From assembly GCA_037178675.1 (NCBI GenBank), contig JAYMGJ010000022.1, forward strand, positions 1 to 64,000: DNA of 64,000 nt, in the 5' to 3' direction. Each line of letters begins with the position of its first letter. The first letter of the stretch is position 1. The position numbers and the translations under genes are program-made. This DNA comes from Scleroderma bovista (Eukaryota > Basidiomycota > Agaricomycetes > Boletales > Sclerodermataceae). The notes beneath the pieces were generated by a model. The model was not told where the DNA came from. It saw nothing but the letters and a program-made list of their open reading frames with translations, and searched no databases. Shown here piece after piece: positions 18,576 to 30,115 of this stretch.

Positions 18576-20065
18576 GACTCGGAGTTGGCACCCGAGTTAG
18601 TAGAGTCCATCTTACCGGACTCAGCAGCGATGGCCGCAGCGCGAGCCTTGGCCTTTTTGGTCTTCTTAGGACAGTTGTCCGCAAAGTGACCGGTCCCTCC
18701 GCAGAACATGCAGAGGTTGTTGTCCAGACGCTGTTTACGCTCGTCTGCGGTCAGCTTCCCGTCCTTACCAAGCTTGTTGGTCAGGTCCAGTCTGGAACCG
18801 GAGGAGGGCTGGTTGCTGGTCGTTTTGGACGAGCCAGAGTTGTTGGCGGAGCTGGGGGAGTTTCCGGTCTTGGATTTCTCCTGACCAAAGTTGGATGAGT
18901 TGCCTCCGGAGTTGGAGGACTTGGTTGTGGACAAGGTGGGCTGACTTTTCGTCGTGCGAGAGATCTCGTCTTTGCGCTCCCAATAGCGCGCGTCAATCTC
19001 TTGGCAAAGAGCCCTCAACCCATGCAGAGTCAGGGGTTTCCCGACTTGAGCGATTTCGTCCTTGAGACGATCCGGGAGACCGGAGTAAAACAGGCGGTGG
19101 AGCGCGTCATCCCCGTAGTCCTGGACCTGCGAGGCGAGTCGGTTGAAGTCTACTATATACCGCGTAACGCGGTGAGCATCCTTCATCCGGAGATGCTCGA
19201 GTTGATGCTCAGCATCAGCGATGGGATCGTGAGGCCCAAAGGTGCTTTGCAGCTCAGCCACAAAGTGGACCCAGCTATCCATCCAGCATGGACGGTCAGC
19301 CGGATCACCGGAGTTGAGGAGGTCCGGTTCGAACCATTCTAGCATCATTCCTTTTAGGTATGACTGGGCAAAAGTTACCTTTGCCCTATCAAGGCGGAAC
19401 ACCTTGGCTCGATCCTGGAAACATAGCTCACACTGGACCAGGAAGGTCCTGAGTTTTTTGGGATCCGTGCCATCGAAGGTATCCGGTTCCCGGACTTTGG
19501 CACGGGAGGACGAGGAGTCGTTGGTCCAGCGAGAGGAACGAGAGAGACGGTTGACGGCGATAGCTAAATTTTGGAAAACAGCTAGACTAGGGTCTAGCTC
19601 ATCCATTGCGTCGACGAAGTCGTCATCGTCATCGTTGTCATCGTTGTCGCCATCTCCGGGGTCGTCCAGATCAGCTCTGGGTCCGTCCTCGGGGCCAAAC
19701 CACTGGTGACGGGCAGGTTTGCGACGGTCCGGAGTGGGGTCATGACGGTAGGGGAATCGATCACCAGAAACGGATTCATGGTGACCAAAGTCCACAGAAC
19801 CACGAAGGCTCTGGGACGCAGCATCTCGACACGGAGTCAAAGACGCTGCTGGGTTGCGAGCTGTAAAGCTCCGGAATTGGCTAACAGAAGCCGGAGGTTG
19901 CCTGCGGTTAGACAGGGCTTGTTGGGCAGCAGAGAGATGGAGATCGTCTACTGCACCTGCTTCCTCAGCAAGTGCTGCAGCAGTACGAGCACGAGAGCGC
20001 GTAGTCATAGTCATAAGAGATGGAGAACAGTTTGCATACGAGGTATGGAAACAATGAACCCACAC
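18563..20065 (-). CDS. Ty3/gypsy gag
   Basis: Open gag frame of 500 codons. The more probable start is the Met at 20014 (MTMTTRSRARTAAALAEEAG), since upstream residues look like leader sequence. It contains the usual gypsy capsid region (FDGTDPKKLRTFLVQCELCF, ALSYLKG-like segments, WVHFVAELQSTFGPHDPI, RMKDAHRVTRYIVDFNRLA, YWERKDEISR), a Ser/Asn-rich linker and one CCHC knuckle (CMFCGGTGHFADNC) before a Lys-rich tail. The frame ends TC-AAAAAAA-GAG-TAA, placing the -1 slippery heptamer directly before the stop codon. An acidic Asp run (DDNDDDDD) lies near residue 145. Confidence 0.9.
   Translation of the reverse strand: MWVHCFHTSYANCSPSLMTMTTRSRARTAAALAEEAGAVDDLHLSAAQQALSNRRQPPASVSQFRSFTARNPAASLTPCRDAASQSLRGSVDFGHHESVSGDRFPYRHDPTPDRRKPARHQWFGPEDGPRADLDDPGDGDNDDNDDDDDFVDAMDELDPSLAVFQNLAIAVNRLSRSSRWTNDSSSSRAKVREPDTFDGTDPKKLRTFLVQCELCFQDRAKVFRLDRAKVTFAQSYLKGMMLEWFEPDLLNSGDPADRPCWMDSWVHFVAELQSTFGPHDPIADAEHQLEHLRMKDAHRVTRYIVDFNRLASQVQDYGDDALHRLFYSGLPDRLKDEIAQVGKPLTLHGLRALCQEIDARYWERKDEISRTTKSQPTLSTTKSSNSGGNSSNFGQEKSKTGNSPSSANNSGSSKTTSNQPSSGSRLDLTNKLGKDGKLTADERKQRLDNNLCMFCGGTGHFADNCPKKTKKAKARAAAIAAESGKMDSTNSGANSESKKE
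18569..18575 (-). promoter_or_regulatory. -1 ribosomal frameshift heptamer A-AAA-AAA (gag to pol)
   Basis: Seven A residues (seven T on the plus strand) lie in the phase X-XXY-YYZ relative to the gag frame (TCA AAA AAA GAG TAA). A -1 slip enters the pol frame, which stays open through to protease. A downstream stem-loop was not worked out; the GC-rich bases 18500-18560 could form one. Confidence 0.7.
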
Positions 20066-21338
20066 AAGTGTCAGTCTGAAATACTGTCAAGTCCGGGTCT
20101 ACTCCAGTAGGGGGTCCGGTCAAGTCCAGACAGAAGCAGACAAAGGGGGAGAGCAGAGGGCTGGACAAGAGATTAGTCCGGCTGGAGTTGGTGACCGCTT
20201 GGATTCAACGACTAAGGACAACGAGCGTTGATCCCTTGCATAGGTTCCGGTCAAGAAGGGGAGACAGAGACAGAGACAGAGACGGGCAAGATCAGGAGTA
20301 GAGACTATGGTTGATTTCAGACTGAGGAGTACAGGATAAACTACAGAGTACTTATACTAAGTAAGAACTAGGGTCGAGTATATACAGTGACAAGTAAACA
20401 GCCTAAAAGGCGGACAAGGGACAACCGGAGAAAGTACTAGGTCAGGTCCGATGAAAATAAAGTCAGGTCCGGGTAAAATAAATCAGGTCTGGTGAAAATA
20501 ACACAAGGCATGGGATATATTGAGTTCACGGAGAACTCACGTCAAGGCAGGGTAAACGGCAAGGTGTGGTAACGAGCGAACAGAGGATAGTCCAAGGGTC
20601 GTACTTAACAGAGGCATATCTGCGCGAGCGTGACCGGAGTAAGTGTTGAGCAACCGGAGTTGAGCTGTAGAGCTGCGATGCGACCGGAGTGACCGGATAA
20701 GACCCGGAGTTGGGCATGGTCGTAACAGTGCGGTACGACGCAGGTTGTAACGGGTATTAATGATTCTTTCAGACATGGTAAGATGCTTACTCAGGTTTCC
20801 AATCGGTTGATCAATCCGTGGGGCTGCGAGTAGGTGTGGGTATAGAGTGTAGAGTGAAGTGGGAAGTTGCCTAGGAGTAGGTGAAAAATATGTGATGACG
20901 AGAGAGGTAGCTAATCTCAAATGTGGTCACACTAGAATCTCTTCGGGCTGAAATAATCACCTAGCAATGGTAACTGGATTTCAGGAAAAGACTGGGACTA
21001 CAGAGAGAAAGTGGTATCGACTTTATACCCTACGGTCCAGGGGACAAGTAACGAGAGTGGTACGACAGGAGTACGAGAATGATGACAGAAACGAGACTAG
21101 AAGTAGTAACGAACGACTAGAGCTTGTCCAAACAACGTAAACGTTTAGTAACAGAATTAGTAACCAGAACCGGGTATCCGCTGAGTAAACATGGAATCCT
21201 CACAGGATCTTTCAGGCTTTTTTCGTAAAAATCAGTGCCAGTACTTCACTTCCCACAGTGATGTAATTTGTGGCAAGTAACTTGTAGCCAGCTCTTCCCA
21301 AGTCACCTTGTTGGGAGTGTAATCGAAAAACTGCCATT
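20066..21338. repeat. Leader and probable 5' LTR of the gypsy element
   Basis: No gene. The minus strand should hold the gypsy leader, primer site and 5' LTR here. A minus-strand TATAAAG occurs at about 21030. Three imperfect copies of TCAGGTCCGGTGAAAATAA lie at 20440-20500, and a GACAGA microsatellite at 20260-20285. LTR ends could not be set because the other LTR is missing. Confidence 0.4.
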
Positions 21339-22155
21339 ATGTCAAGTATTGCTCTGAGGATACGTCTTCTTGCGCGAAGACGTGTCCTTGTTACCCATCC
21401 GAGGTTCTATGTGACGACGCCCGACACGTCCCCGAAACCTCCGTTGCCTCCTGGACAACAGCCTCAAGTTGAAACATTCACCTCCCCATCCAAACCCAGG
21501 CTATATTATGCTCGACCACCAACAAAGTCGGACCTTCCTAAGATAAAGGTTGGATATATTACTGTGGCTCATACTTGGAAACACTGAAGTTGTGTCGACT
21601 AGAAACGCTGGCCACTCCTCCTCGCCTTTGCTACCGTCGGTGTCGCTGGTTGGGCAGTGTTCCTTCTTTTTGCGACAAACCAAGAGAGACTAGCTAGCTC
21701 TATCGTGAAGCAAATCATACAAACTGTTCGAGAGAACGAAGAGCTGAGAGACATTCTTGGGGATGCTATCCGTCCTGAACCAGCATGGTACCTGAATGGG
21801 AATCCGTGGATAAGTGGTTCGGTGAGTATCGATACTGCTAGAGAGTTGCTTGCCTGAGCCTAAGATGCGATGTAGATCAACCTTCCGGCGGGTCATGTAG
21901 ATGTGAGCTTTCGGTTAAAGGGGCATCGAGGTCAGCTCCGTACTTGTGTTGTGAGCAACTCTGACACCTTCGCTAGGGAATGGGACCTTGTACTTCACTA
22001 GCATACGAAGAGCAAAAGGAGAAGCGTTTACTCCATGTAAGCCGAGTCTCGTTCCTTCTGGTTCATATGTCCTCATCCTTCCAGTGCGATTCCGAGTCAT
22101 ATCCGATGACGGAAAAGTGGTTAACGTGCTCCCCAAACCATCCGATGCACAATAA
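21339..22155 (+). CDS. COA1: Cytochrome c oxidase assembly factor COA1
   Basis: Five exons: 21339-21548, 21603-21821, 21876-21930, 21977-22036, 22085-22155; they sum to 615 nt (204 aa) with all junctions in phase. The N-terminus is Arg-rich without acidic residues (MSSIALRIRLLARRRVLV), a good mitochondrial presequence. A single membrane span follows at about residues 75-95 (LLLAFATVGVAGWAVFLLF). The C-terminal Coa1 domain has NEELRDILGDAIRPEPAWYLNG, LPAGHVDVSFRLKGHRGNG, TLYFTSIRRAKGEAFTPLRF and VISDDGKVVNV, the family hallmark. Coa1 is an inner-membrane protein that helps Cox1 maturation during complex IV assembly. It is the first host gene past the retroelement nest. Confidence 0.9.
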
Positions 22156-22453
22156 GCCCTGTTGGGTCGCCATTATATTTCTGACCCGCGGGCTATATGC
22201 TACGTCGCTTATAAAATCACTGCATGTCTAGATGCGACACAACCTCGTATTGATTGGGCATGTGCAATTGCAGCTCATCGTATGCCCTACTCTTTAGCTC
22301 AATGGACAGCGGTGCCGACCTATCACAGTCAGCAAGTTAACTCATGTGTAAGACATCAAGGTAAATAGGCGTAGCATCTTGGCGTCCAAAACATTTCGTC
22401 AATCAGAGCATTGCCTTGCGACGCGGACTGCGGCTGTGTGTAGCTTATAAAGG

Positions 22454-23332
22454 ATGTCGATGAGTGCTATCAACAATACACCCTCATCGTTACATTGGCT
22501 ACTACTCATCGATGAGACTACTCAGGGGGTTCGTGAGTTGTCTGGACATCTATTCATTGACACGACCCACAGACTCTGGGGCCACTGTGACTTCCCTCTT
22601 GCGCTCACCAACTGCATTTGCCAACGACTAGGCCATTCAAACATTTGTTGCTTCTGGCAAAGCACGACTCGTTCAGGGGGATGCGCTTGTCAAAGAAGAC
22701 GTGCAGCGCGCATGGACCGAAGCAAGCAAGAGAGATGGCAACAGACCCGTAGACCTCCTCGTCTTCACAGTCGGTGAGTACCTCGGATACAATCTTTGTG
22801 GCTTATGGATTCTTAGTGGTCACGCAGATGGGACACCACAGTTCAAACTCACACAAGGGTTTGTGATCTCTCCTCCGAATCTGTCACGCAAGCACTATTG
22901 AACTGTCTGGAAACTCTTCCGACTCCAACACCGAAAATCGTCACCATTTACAGGCCTAACACGAAGCTCGCACAATAATCTCCCGCTTCCTCTCAAACCC
23001 TTGTATGGCTACTTTCTGCAAGTGCCACACAAAGACAAATGCGGTGCAGAAGAGGTACTTGCTCACTGTGCAGGCTGGCCATGGGATAAGCGCGATAGTG
23101 CTGGACCAGATATACTTGGTGACGAGTGATCGGCTGAAGAGCCTTGTTGTTATCCGCCCCGCACTCTTGACAGATGGTACTTGTCGGGCTGACCAGACAA
23201 CGAGATGCATACCGAGTGAGCGTGGGGGATGTGGAAGGTAGTTGGACGATCTCAAGGAAGGATGTTGCACACTTTCTCGTCGAAGGCGTCGCAAAACACT
23301 GGGACAATTGGGAGGGAATGTGTGTTAGGATA
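22454..23332 (+). pseudogene. NmrA-like NAD(P)-binding protein, pseudogene
   Basis: Stretches typical of a basidiomycete NAD(P)-binding (NmrA/SDR-like) protein occur in order but in changing frames: ATVTSLLRSPTAF, then a TAG at 22629, AIQTFVASGKARLVQGDALV, DLLVFTVG, a likely intron, TPQFKLTQGFVISPPNL, a frame change, TQALLNCLETLPTP, a frame change, GLTRSSHNNLPLPLKPLYGY, EEVLAHCAGWPWDK, a frame change at about 23133, SLVVIRPALLTDG, a frame change, and the C-terminal TISRKDVAHFLVEGV ending at a stop near 23332. At least three indels and a nonsense codon cannot be explained by introns. Neighbouring genes are intact, so poor base calling is not the likely cause. Confidence 0.75.
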
Positions 23333-23580
23333 GCCTACTAATCTACGGGCACCATATCACCCGAGGTTGGTGTGATATTTGCGAAAATCTGTATCCCGTA
23401 TCTTGTTGGGGAGAGTGAAAGGTTACCAGCTGAGTTCTAATCGAGGATGCATGATCGATGTAACTTTCAACTACTACGTACGTAACGAACGCCCAAGTAC
23501 TTGTACCGGTACACCTTGTACATCAATTCATCGAGCATTCCGACGAAGGGTTACACGGTATCCCCCACCCTTACGATTGA

Positions 23581-25996
23581 ATGCCTGAGTCTGGAAGTGA
23601 CTTCACGCATTCCAACTCGTCCAGAGCATCACGAGAACACTATCCTTTGACTGCAACACGACATTCACATGACTCCGTCAATTCTCTCCGAAATTTGGAA
23701 CTCTCAGATGGGCCAATGACCCCTGGGGGGCCCCCGCGTAGCTCATTTTCTTTCTCGGGCTTCGATTTCCGACAGGATTTGCTGCCGCTAAGTGCGAGTC
23801 TCAGCGAGCCGGATACTCTGCATGGAGGAGGGGCAGAGAAGAGCATTGGTTTGATACAAGGTGTGTCCACTCGCTTAATCGTCTTGGGGTTGTAGTTTTT
23901 CGCGCACATTATGCAGGGATTGGCCTGGTCGTTGGAATGCAGGTAGGCTACTGTGGTATGGACGATCTGCAATAGCTAACCTACCCCATGCTAGATTGGC
24001 TCTGGAATATTGTAAGTTCCTTGAACGGATGCCACGTAATGACGAATCGAGCAACATGGACAGTTCTTCCCCTGGTGTGGTGGTCGCCAACACCCACAGT
24101 GTTGGCGCTAGCCTTCTGGTGTGGCTTGTATCAGGCTTGCTCGCATGGACCGGCGCAAGCAGTTTCGCAGAATTGGGGTGCTTATTATTCTCTCGAGGAT
24201 GTCCAGCCATTACTGATGCATCACTCAGCTCAAGCATTCCTCTGAATGGCGGACCACAAGCTTATCTTGCCTATGCTTACGGACCACTCGTGTCTTATCT
24301 TTTTGCTTGGACCTCCATTTCTGCCCTCATCCCAGGTTCGATTTTGTTTGTTCGCTTAATTGATATATTACGACTTTTTGCCTCGGTCAGGCGGAAATGC
24401 AGTAATCAGCCTCATCTTTGCGGAGTACTTGAACAGACTTCTATGGCATACTACGCGTGATGATGTATCGCCGGACGACATACCCCAATGGGCCACCAAA
24501 CTCACTGCTGTGGCAGCAATGCTTCTCGTTACATTTCTTTGCGCGGCGACCCGAAATCTGGGTGCGCGCGCCACCTTGGTGTTCACTAGTCTTAAGGCAA
24601 GTTCACTTCTGAGTTCCTTTCTGTCCATGATGACTCACAAACTAGACAGCTAATCGCATTGGTATTTATCACATTGCGGCGTCTACGGAGCAGAATTTTG
24701 ATATAGTGTTAGATGTCTGTTACTGTATTTGGTCTCATGCAGCTGATTCGAGGGCGGGCATCAGAGTCCTTTAGTAAACCCCCGTTTGAAGACTCAAGTC
24801 TTAGCCCGTCTGCGTATTCTTTGGCTCTTTATTCCGGATTGTGGGCATTTGGTGGGTGGGATCAAGCTAATTACATTGCTGGAGAGATCAAGAATCCGGA
24901 GAGGAATATTCCAAGGGTCATCCACTGCAGTATGGCTGCTGTAACTGTAAGTGTTTCAAGAGCCCTCTATGGACACACATAACATAGCTGCAGACTCTCT
25001 TCTTTTGCGCAAATATATCCTACCTGGTGGTGCTAGACAAAGAGACAGTTGGGCTGAGTAACACCGTTGCCTTGGATTTTGGTCGCGCCCTCTTTGGCCC
25101 TGTGGGAGGCATGGTATTTGCTCTGATGGTCGCTATCTCTTGTTTCGGTGCTCTGAATGGTGAAGTGTTGTCTTAAAGAAAAAGACGTACATCGATGCTG
25201 ATCCTTGCATGATAGCTTCTGTCTTCACGGCCGGACACATGATTGGAGCTGCCGGACGAGAAGGCTATCTCCCTGCGATGTTCGGAAAGTTGCATAAATC
25301 GCGCAAGACACCTGTGAATGCCATGTTACTACAGGCTACGTTATCAATAACCTTCATCGTCATCGGTGGCGGGTTTCGTTCATTGATAAACTTTTCGGTT
25401 GTGGCAGGTTGGGCATTCTACTTCTTGACTGTGAGTAAATTTATGGGGTAGTTTCGTGCCGTTGGTTGATTGGCTGATTGCGATTGGTAGGTGCTTGGGT
25501 TGGTGATATTGCGCGTGAAAGAACCGAACTTGGAGAGGTATGTCGAAGTTGAGATGCGACAGAAGGTCGTCTAAGTAGCGTGTGTGCAGGCCATACAAGA
25601 CTTGGATAACGACACCACTCGCATTTTGTGCAACCGCACTATTCTTGTTGTGCATGCCCATTATTGCAGCACCTCTTGAAGCGGTGGCAGTACTTGGTAT
25701 GGGAACGATTGTTGTGCATCCAACGCCATTGACTGCGGCCCATAGGTTTTGTACTTGCTGGCGTGCCGGTGTACTACATCACTAACCGGGATGAGCAAGC
25801 CAAGCTCCCATTCCTTATAAGTGCGTACTTTACTGCATTAATGATTACCGCGGGTTTTGACAGCGGGGACCCAGACTTAGTGGGTTCGCGAGTTTCGCGT
25901 TTCTTTGGACGGTCAGTGCCAGCTGGCGATGGCTGGCAGGCAGTATCGCAAGGTGACGAAGTCGAGATGGTCGACAACTCGCGTGTGACCATATGA
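23581..25996 (+). CDS. Amino-acid permease, methionine/LAT type (APC family)
   Basis: Thirteen exons sum to 1,782 nt (593 aa) with the frame kept: 23581-23860, 23917-23942, 23995-24011, 24064-24177, 24229-24335, 24391-24596, 24650-24661, 24713-24946, 24994-25159, 25216-25430, 25491-25537, 25590-25696, 25746-25996. After a Ser-rich cytosolic N-terminus comes the APC signature GIGLVVGMQIGSGIFSSPG, then about twelve hydrophobic spans with NGGPQAYLAYAYGPLVSYLF, GLWAFGGWDQANYIAGEIKNPERN, SNTVALDFGRALFGPVGG, AAGREGYLPAMFGKLHKS and KTWITTPLAF. It probably imports methionine or another neutral amino acid across the plasma membrane. Odd: exon 7 is only 12 nt and is preceded by a GC-AG intron (24597-24649). 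Confidence 0.9.
24597..24649 (+). other. GC-AG intron before a 12-nt micro-exon
   Basis: Donor AAG|GCAAGT, acceptor GACAG. The micro-exon CTAATCGCATTG (24650-24661) encodes Leu-Ile-Ala-Leu and is followed by a normal GT-AG intron to 24712. Both introns are needed to keep the transporter helix (FTSLK-LIAL-MSVTVFG) in frame. Confidence 0.8.
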
Positions 25997-26284
25997 TTTT
26001 TGTTTTTCCGGATGTGGTTGACTCGATTCTCCGCGGAAAACAACTGGCGGCGCCTCTCAGGTGGTTTTATGATACCAATGCACGCATCTATATACGATAC
26101 CGCTGTAGAACTGTCATGCTAATACGGGACCAGTGCGTGAGATTTCAGGTTGGCACAGGTACAGAAATATTTGCTTGTGGTGTGGAAGCGTTTCAGCTGC
26201 GCATATAAGACACCAGCACTAGTATCATATCAGAACAATTCGATCGATCTCAGTGCTCATTCACTATTAGCACACCAATATACA

Positions 26285-26728
26285 ATGGTATGCCCTACTT
26301 CAGTACTTCAGGTCCAAGGGTGACGTAGACCCCGCAGCCGACATACGAGTTCAATGTCAAGGTGGACCAACTGATCACAGGGACGGCGATGAAACTTATT
26401 ACTCCTTCCAGATGACTTGTGGTGGTTGTTCGGGCGCAGTGACCCGAGCATTGGACAAGTTCAAGCGGGAAAGGCCAGGTAGACGCTGACTTGACGACAG
26501 CTCAAGGCATGGCTGACAGTGGGACAGAGGAAATCGACTCGTTTCAAGTCAACTTGGAGAAGCAGTTGGTGACGGTGACTGCCAAAGCAGACTACGGGAC
26601 TGTGCTAGAAAAAATCAAGAAAACGGGCAAGGAGGTAGGTCTTTGGGCCGACACCCGACTGCTGCGGCTTTCGCTGAGTGGTCGACTTCCAGGTTATCTC
26701 CGGGAAGGAAGTCGTGGGACCAGCCTAA
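26285..26728 (+). CDS. ATX1: Copper chaperone ATX1
   Basis: A small heavy-metal-associated domain protein of about 75 aa. The first coding exon is only the ATG (26285-26287). Exon 2 starts at 26338 (PTYEFNVK). The third exon has the copper-binding MTCGGCSGAV (MxCxxC) and ALDKFKRE. Later exons give IDSFQVNLEKQLVTV and VLEKIKKTGKE then VISGKEV. The intron after KRE (about 26474-26520) fits only with a GC donor (AG|GCCAGG), so that junction is less sure. Atx1 carries Cu(I) in the cytosol to the Ccc2 ATPase for loading multicopper oxidases such as Fet3. The ferric reductase gene starts 178 bp downstream on the same strand, a sensible iron/copper pairing. Confidence 0.88.
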
Positions 26729-26905
26729 AGATAGTTTTGTAATCCAAGTTGTATTTTTGTGTAATCCCTCGGTTCAACGATGATGGCGGCCCGCTCTCGC
26801 TCTGAGCCTGCTCTCCACTAAAATACTTTGAACCGCAAAACTGGCCTTGCTGCCAAGTTCAACTCATCGTCATTCCTTTCTTTTCACCCGGGCTGAGCTG
26901 CCCTA

Positions 26906-29900
26906 ATGTCCTTGCCCTCGTCTTCGACCGCGTCAGAATTGACAACCCCTCTTTACTCTGACAACCTCGAATGGATCACTGCATATCTCACTATCCACTC
27001 TCTCAGCCTGCCCAGCCGTCGCTATTCCTTTTTGCTTTGGATTTCCATCGTTTTCTTCTTCATCGGGTTTGCAATCCTCCACTGGACCGGCGCAAGAGGC
27101 GGCGTGCTGGGTGCACGCTGGTCAAAATGGGCCCTCCCCCGTCGGACGTGGAGAAGACACGCCAGACCTGGTGCATCGCGAGGAATCCCGCTTAACAGCA
27201 AAGCAATCTCCTTGCCGTCTAATTCCCAGCTAATCTCCTTGACTAGCATGGTATTAGTCTCCTTCGCACTGGCCCTTGCCGGACCAGATTACATAGCACC
27301 CCACTTCAAGGTTTGGCAGTTCACTACCCGTGATATATTGCAATCGCGCACTGCTGTTCAACCCCAAGAGCTCTATGACGTATCCACTTTCGATCCTTAC
27401 CTCCCCCAGTACACAATCTCAAAATCCCTGTGGTCCTCTTCTGCTCGCTTTGGACAGATCGCATTTGCTCTCTTCCCTCTTTGCGTTCTGTTCGCACTCA
27501 AAGCACCCCCATTTGCTTTATTCGCCATCCCCTTCATGGTACAACTTTTCTTCGACAAGCTAGTTTGGCTGCACAGATGGTCTGGCAGACTCATCTGGCT
27601 TCTCACTTTAATCCATGTGGTTCTCTGGAGTATCCAGCTGGTTCGGGATCACAATCCCAATACTGGAAGGTCTGCATTTATCCATGCCTTCATCTATCCT
27701 CCTTTCCTCTATGGCTGGATTGTAGGTAGAGCCCCTCCCTTTCCTGTCAATGTCACTTATTTTTTCCTAGGCCTTTGCATCGCTGACGCTAATCATAATA
27801 TTTTCATTGCATCAGATTCGTAGACACTTTTACAAGGGCTTTTACTTTTTGCATATATTCCTCGTGCCCTTAACTCTCATAACAGCCGCTTTGCATCACC
27901 CTCCCATTAGCTTTTGGTGCTGGGCTGCTCTCATGGTCTGGCTCGCCGAACGTATGTGGCGTCTCGCATGGTGGATCTACTCGAATGGATTCACCCGTAA
28001 GGTGTCCTCCAAACCTATAGCTTCCGTATCCGTGGACACTAAGCGTTTCACAACTGATTCCTGGGAAATGGGCAATTTACAACACGTTGACTCCGATTTG
28101 CATGCATCACAACCGCTTTTGGATGCTAATCCCAGGAGTTGCTCGAGTCCCCTCAGTCCATATTACGATCGTGACAGCATCATCACCCCACTTGGCAGTG
28201 CGAGTCCCAGGTCCAGTGCTCGAATTTCGCATTTCTCTACAGCGCCTGCCCATATCACTTCTCCTCTTCCCGCATATGGTCCACCCCCTGGATATGTACA
28301 TGCTGAACTATTACCAGGGCACACAATCCGTCTGCGTCTCATCACACCTCAATTCCTTTCATGGGCACCGGGTCAGCACTTCCTTCTCTATATACCATCC
28401 ATCTCTCGCTTTACATCCCACCCTTTTACTTGTGCTTCTATTTGTGATGAACAAGCACAAAGTCATGAAGGTCGGCTAATGATTTTCCTCGTGCGCGCAA
28501 GAAATGGTTGGACGAAAGACCTTTGGGACACGGTGGCTCGAATGATAGCCAACCAGTCGCGAGGTGACACGTCTTCTCTCAATGCTGCTAGCCTACCCAC
28601 CAGAGGTGTAATCCTGCGAGCATTCGTGGATGGCCCGTTTGGTAGCTCAATACGTGCAAGATGGGGTGATCACTCGACGGCAGTGATTATTACTGGTGGC
28701 TCAGGCGTGAGCTTTGGTTTGTCAGTATTGCAGTACCTATGTTTTTGTCTGTCTGGGCGTGATGGGAAATACTTGGGGGGACGACCTCGCAGCTGGGGAC
28801 AAAAGGCCTTCTCCACGAAGCGAGTACGGTTTATATGGCTTGTGCGAGAATACTGTAAGGATAATTTACCTCTTCTTTCAATGTTTATTTATTTCTGTCT
28901 TAGCTCATGTACAGTGGTGCGCGTCTATCCTTCGTCGTTGTATGTCAATGGTTCCTCCTCGATCGCTCCAGGTGGATATATATGTTACGAATTTCAAACC
29001 AGTACCCGCCAAACTACCCGCCATCCCGTCCCCTTCCCTTTCATCTTCCCGACTACACTTGTCCACTACCCCGGCGACAAATGAGGAATTCTCTCCTCCA
29101 CATCCAAAATTTGCCCGTAACGGCACAGCTCATCTCCACTCTAACTCTTTGGATTCGGTTGATAGCCATGACACTTGCGAAAGTGATGTTGACTTTGGTT
29201 ATTACGGAGGCGAGCAGAGCGATGACGACGTTGTCCCGGAAGATTTGAGTCTCGCCCACGAGACTAATATCCTTGGACTAACCAACTTTCATGACGAAGA
29301 GGATATCTTCCTACCTGGTGAAAGGAACCTAAGCATCAAAGTGAGGACGGAAGGGAAGCTCCGCCGGCTGCAGACTCGCCGTGGTAAAACGATGGGTTTC
29401 AGAAAAGATTCCGAAACAGGCTTGGCGACTGCTTTCCTCCAATCTCACCCTGATCATGCCCCCCATTCTTTCAGGCAGTCCGTCCTGTCGACACATTCTA
29501 CCGATCGATCGATTCCGGTGTCACCTCTGTCCGAGTGTCGGCCCATCACCTCGGAGAGTGACCATATGGTTTCGCCGGTTCAACGATTTAGTGAGGCCTT
29601 TCTGTGGCCGAGACCGCAATCGGGACACTCTACTCACATCGACTATCCGACGGTTTCACTGGTCACGCCCGCAGCTCTGCCCGCGGTCAGGGGTAGAACA
29701 TCTCAAGGTCTGGGCATCAATTCAGGCGGAAAATCAGAAGCCGAAAGTTCTCGCCATAGTATGCCCCCGCAGGTTGTGACACATAAACCACCGGATTCAG
29801 TTGGGTTCGAGATCGATGAACAAGAGATCAATGATATGGATGTAGTCTCTGAGCATGTGCGACCTGGGAAGCCCAAGCTACAGAAGATGATCGCCGACGA

Positions 29901-30115
29901 GGTCGAGCAATCTGGAGGTTCCGTGGTTGTTGCTTGTGAGTCTGATCGCTTGTCCTTTTCAGCTGTTCTAATTATCGTGGTTGAAAGGCTGTGGACCATC
30001 GTCACTCGATGCGCTAGTTCGGAAGATTCTCGCCAGGGAAATAAATCCTGACCGCATAAGCCGGAGGGACATGCGTGGTTCGATAACGTTAGTATCGGAG
30101 GAATTTGAGTATTGA
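26906..30115 (+). CDS. Ferric-chelate reductase (FRE family), 1,004 aa
   Basis: Four exons: 26906-27721, 27816-28854, 28904-29935, 29988-30115, total 3,015 nt in frame. The N-terminal half has about seven hydrophobic spans. Heme-ligand His pairs are visible in VWLHRWSGRLIWLLTLIH and in RRHFYKGFYFLHIF with LHH. Then follow the FAD-binding motif SHPFT, the NADPH motif ITGGSGVSFG, and a C-terminal ACCGPSS segment that matches the usual CGP loop. The protein transfers electrons from NADPH to extracellular Fe(III)/Cu(II) chelates at the plasma membrane. It is far longer than typical (600-750 aa): about 330 residues of Ser/Asp/Glu-rich, low-complexity sequence (SDVDFGYYGGEQSDDDV and onward) are inserted between the NADPH motif and the C-terminal CGP segment. 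This is probably an unstructured, phosphorylatable insert. Confidence 0.88.

Larger units (their letters stand above)
7189..20065 (-). mobile_element. Decayed Ty3/gypsy retrotransposon, split by a copia insertion
   Basis: On the minus strand gag (20065/20014-18563) is followed, through a -1 slippery run, by pol: protease (DSGS), reverse transcriptase (YLDD) and RNase H. The copia element 7964-16919 interrupts pol inside the RT-RNase H connection; removing it and one copy of CGACA restores the reading frame. Homology to gypsy pol stops at about 7189, just after a DGRIYVPD segment, so the integrase and 3' LTR are gone. The 5' LTR should lie within 20066-21338 but I could not fix its ends. At least two in-frame TGA codons in pol show that it is dead. 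Confidence 0.85.

Noticed and set aside
19315..19345. GGTTCGAACC resembling a tRNA T-arm (B box)
   Set aside because: It lies inside the gypsy gag coding frame, and no A box or cloverleaf can be drawn around it.
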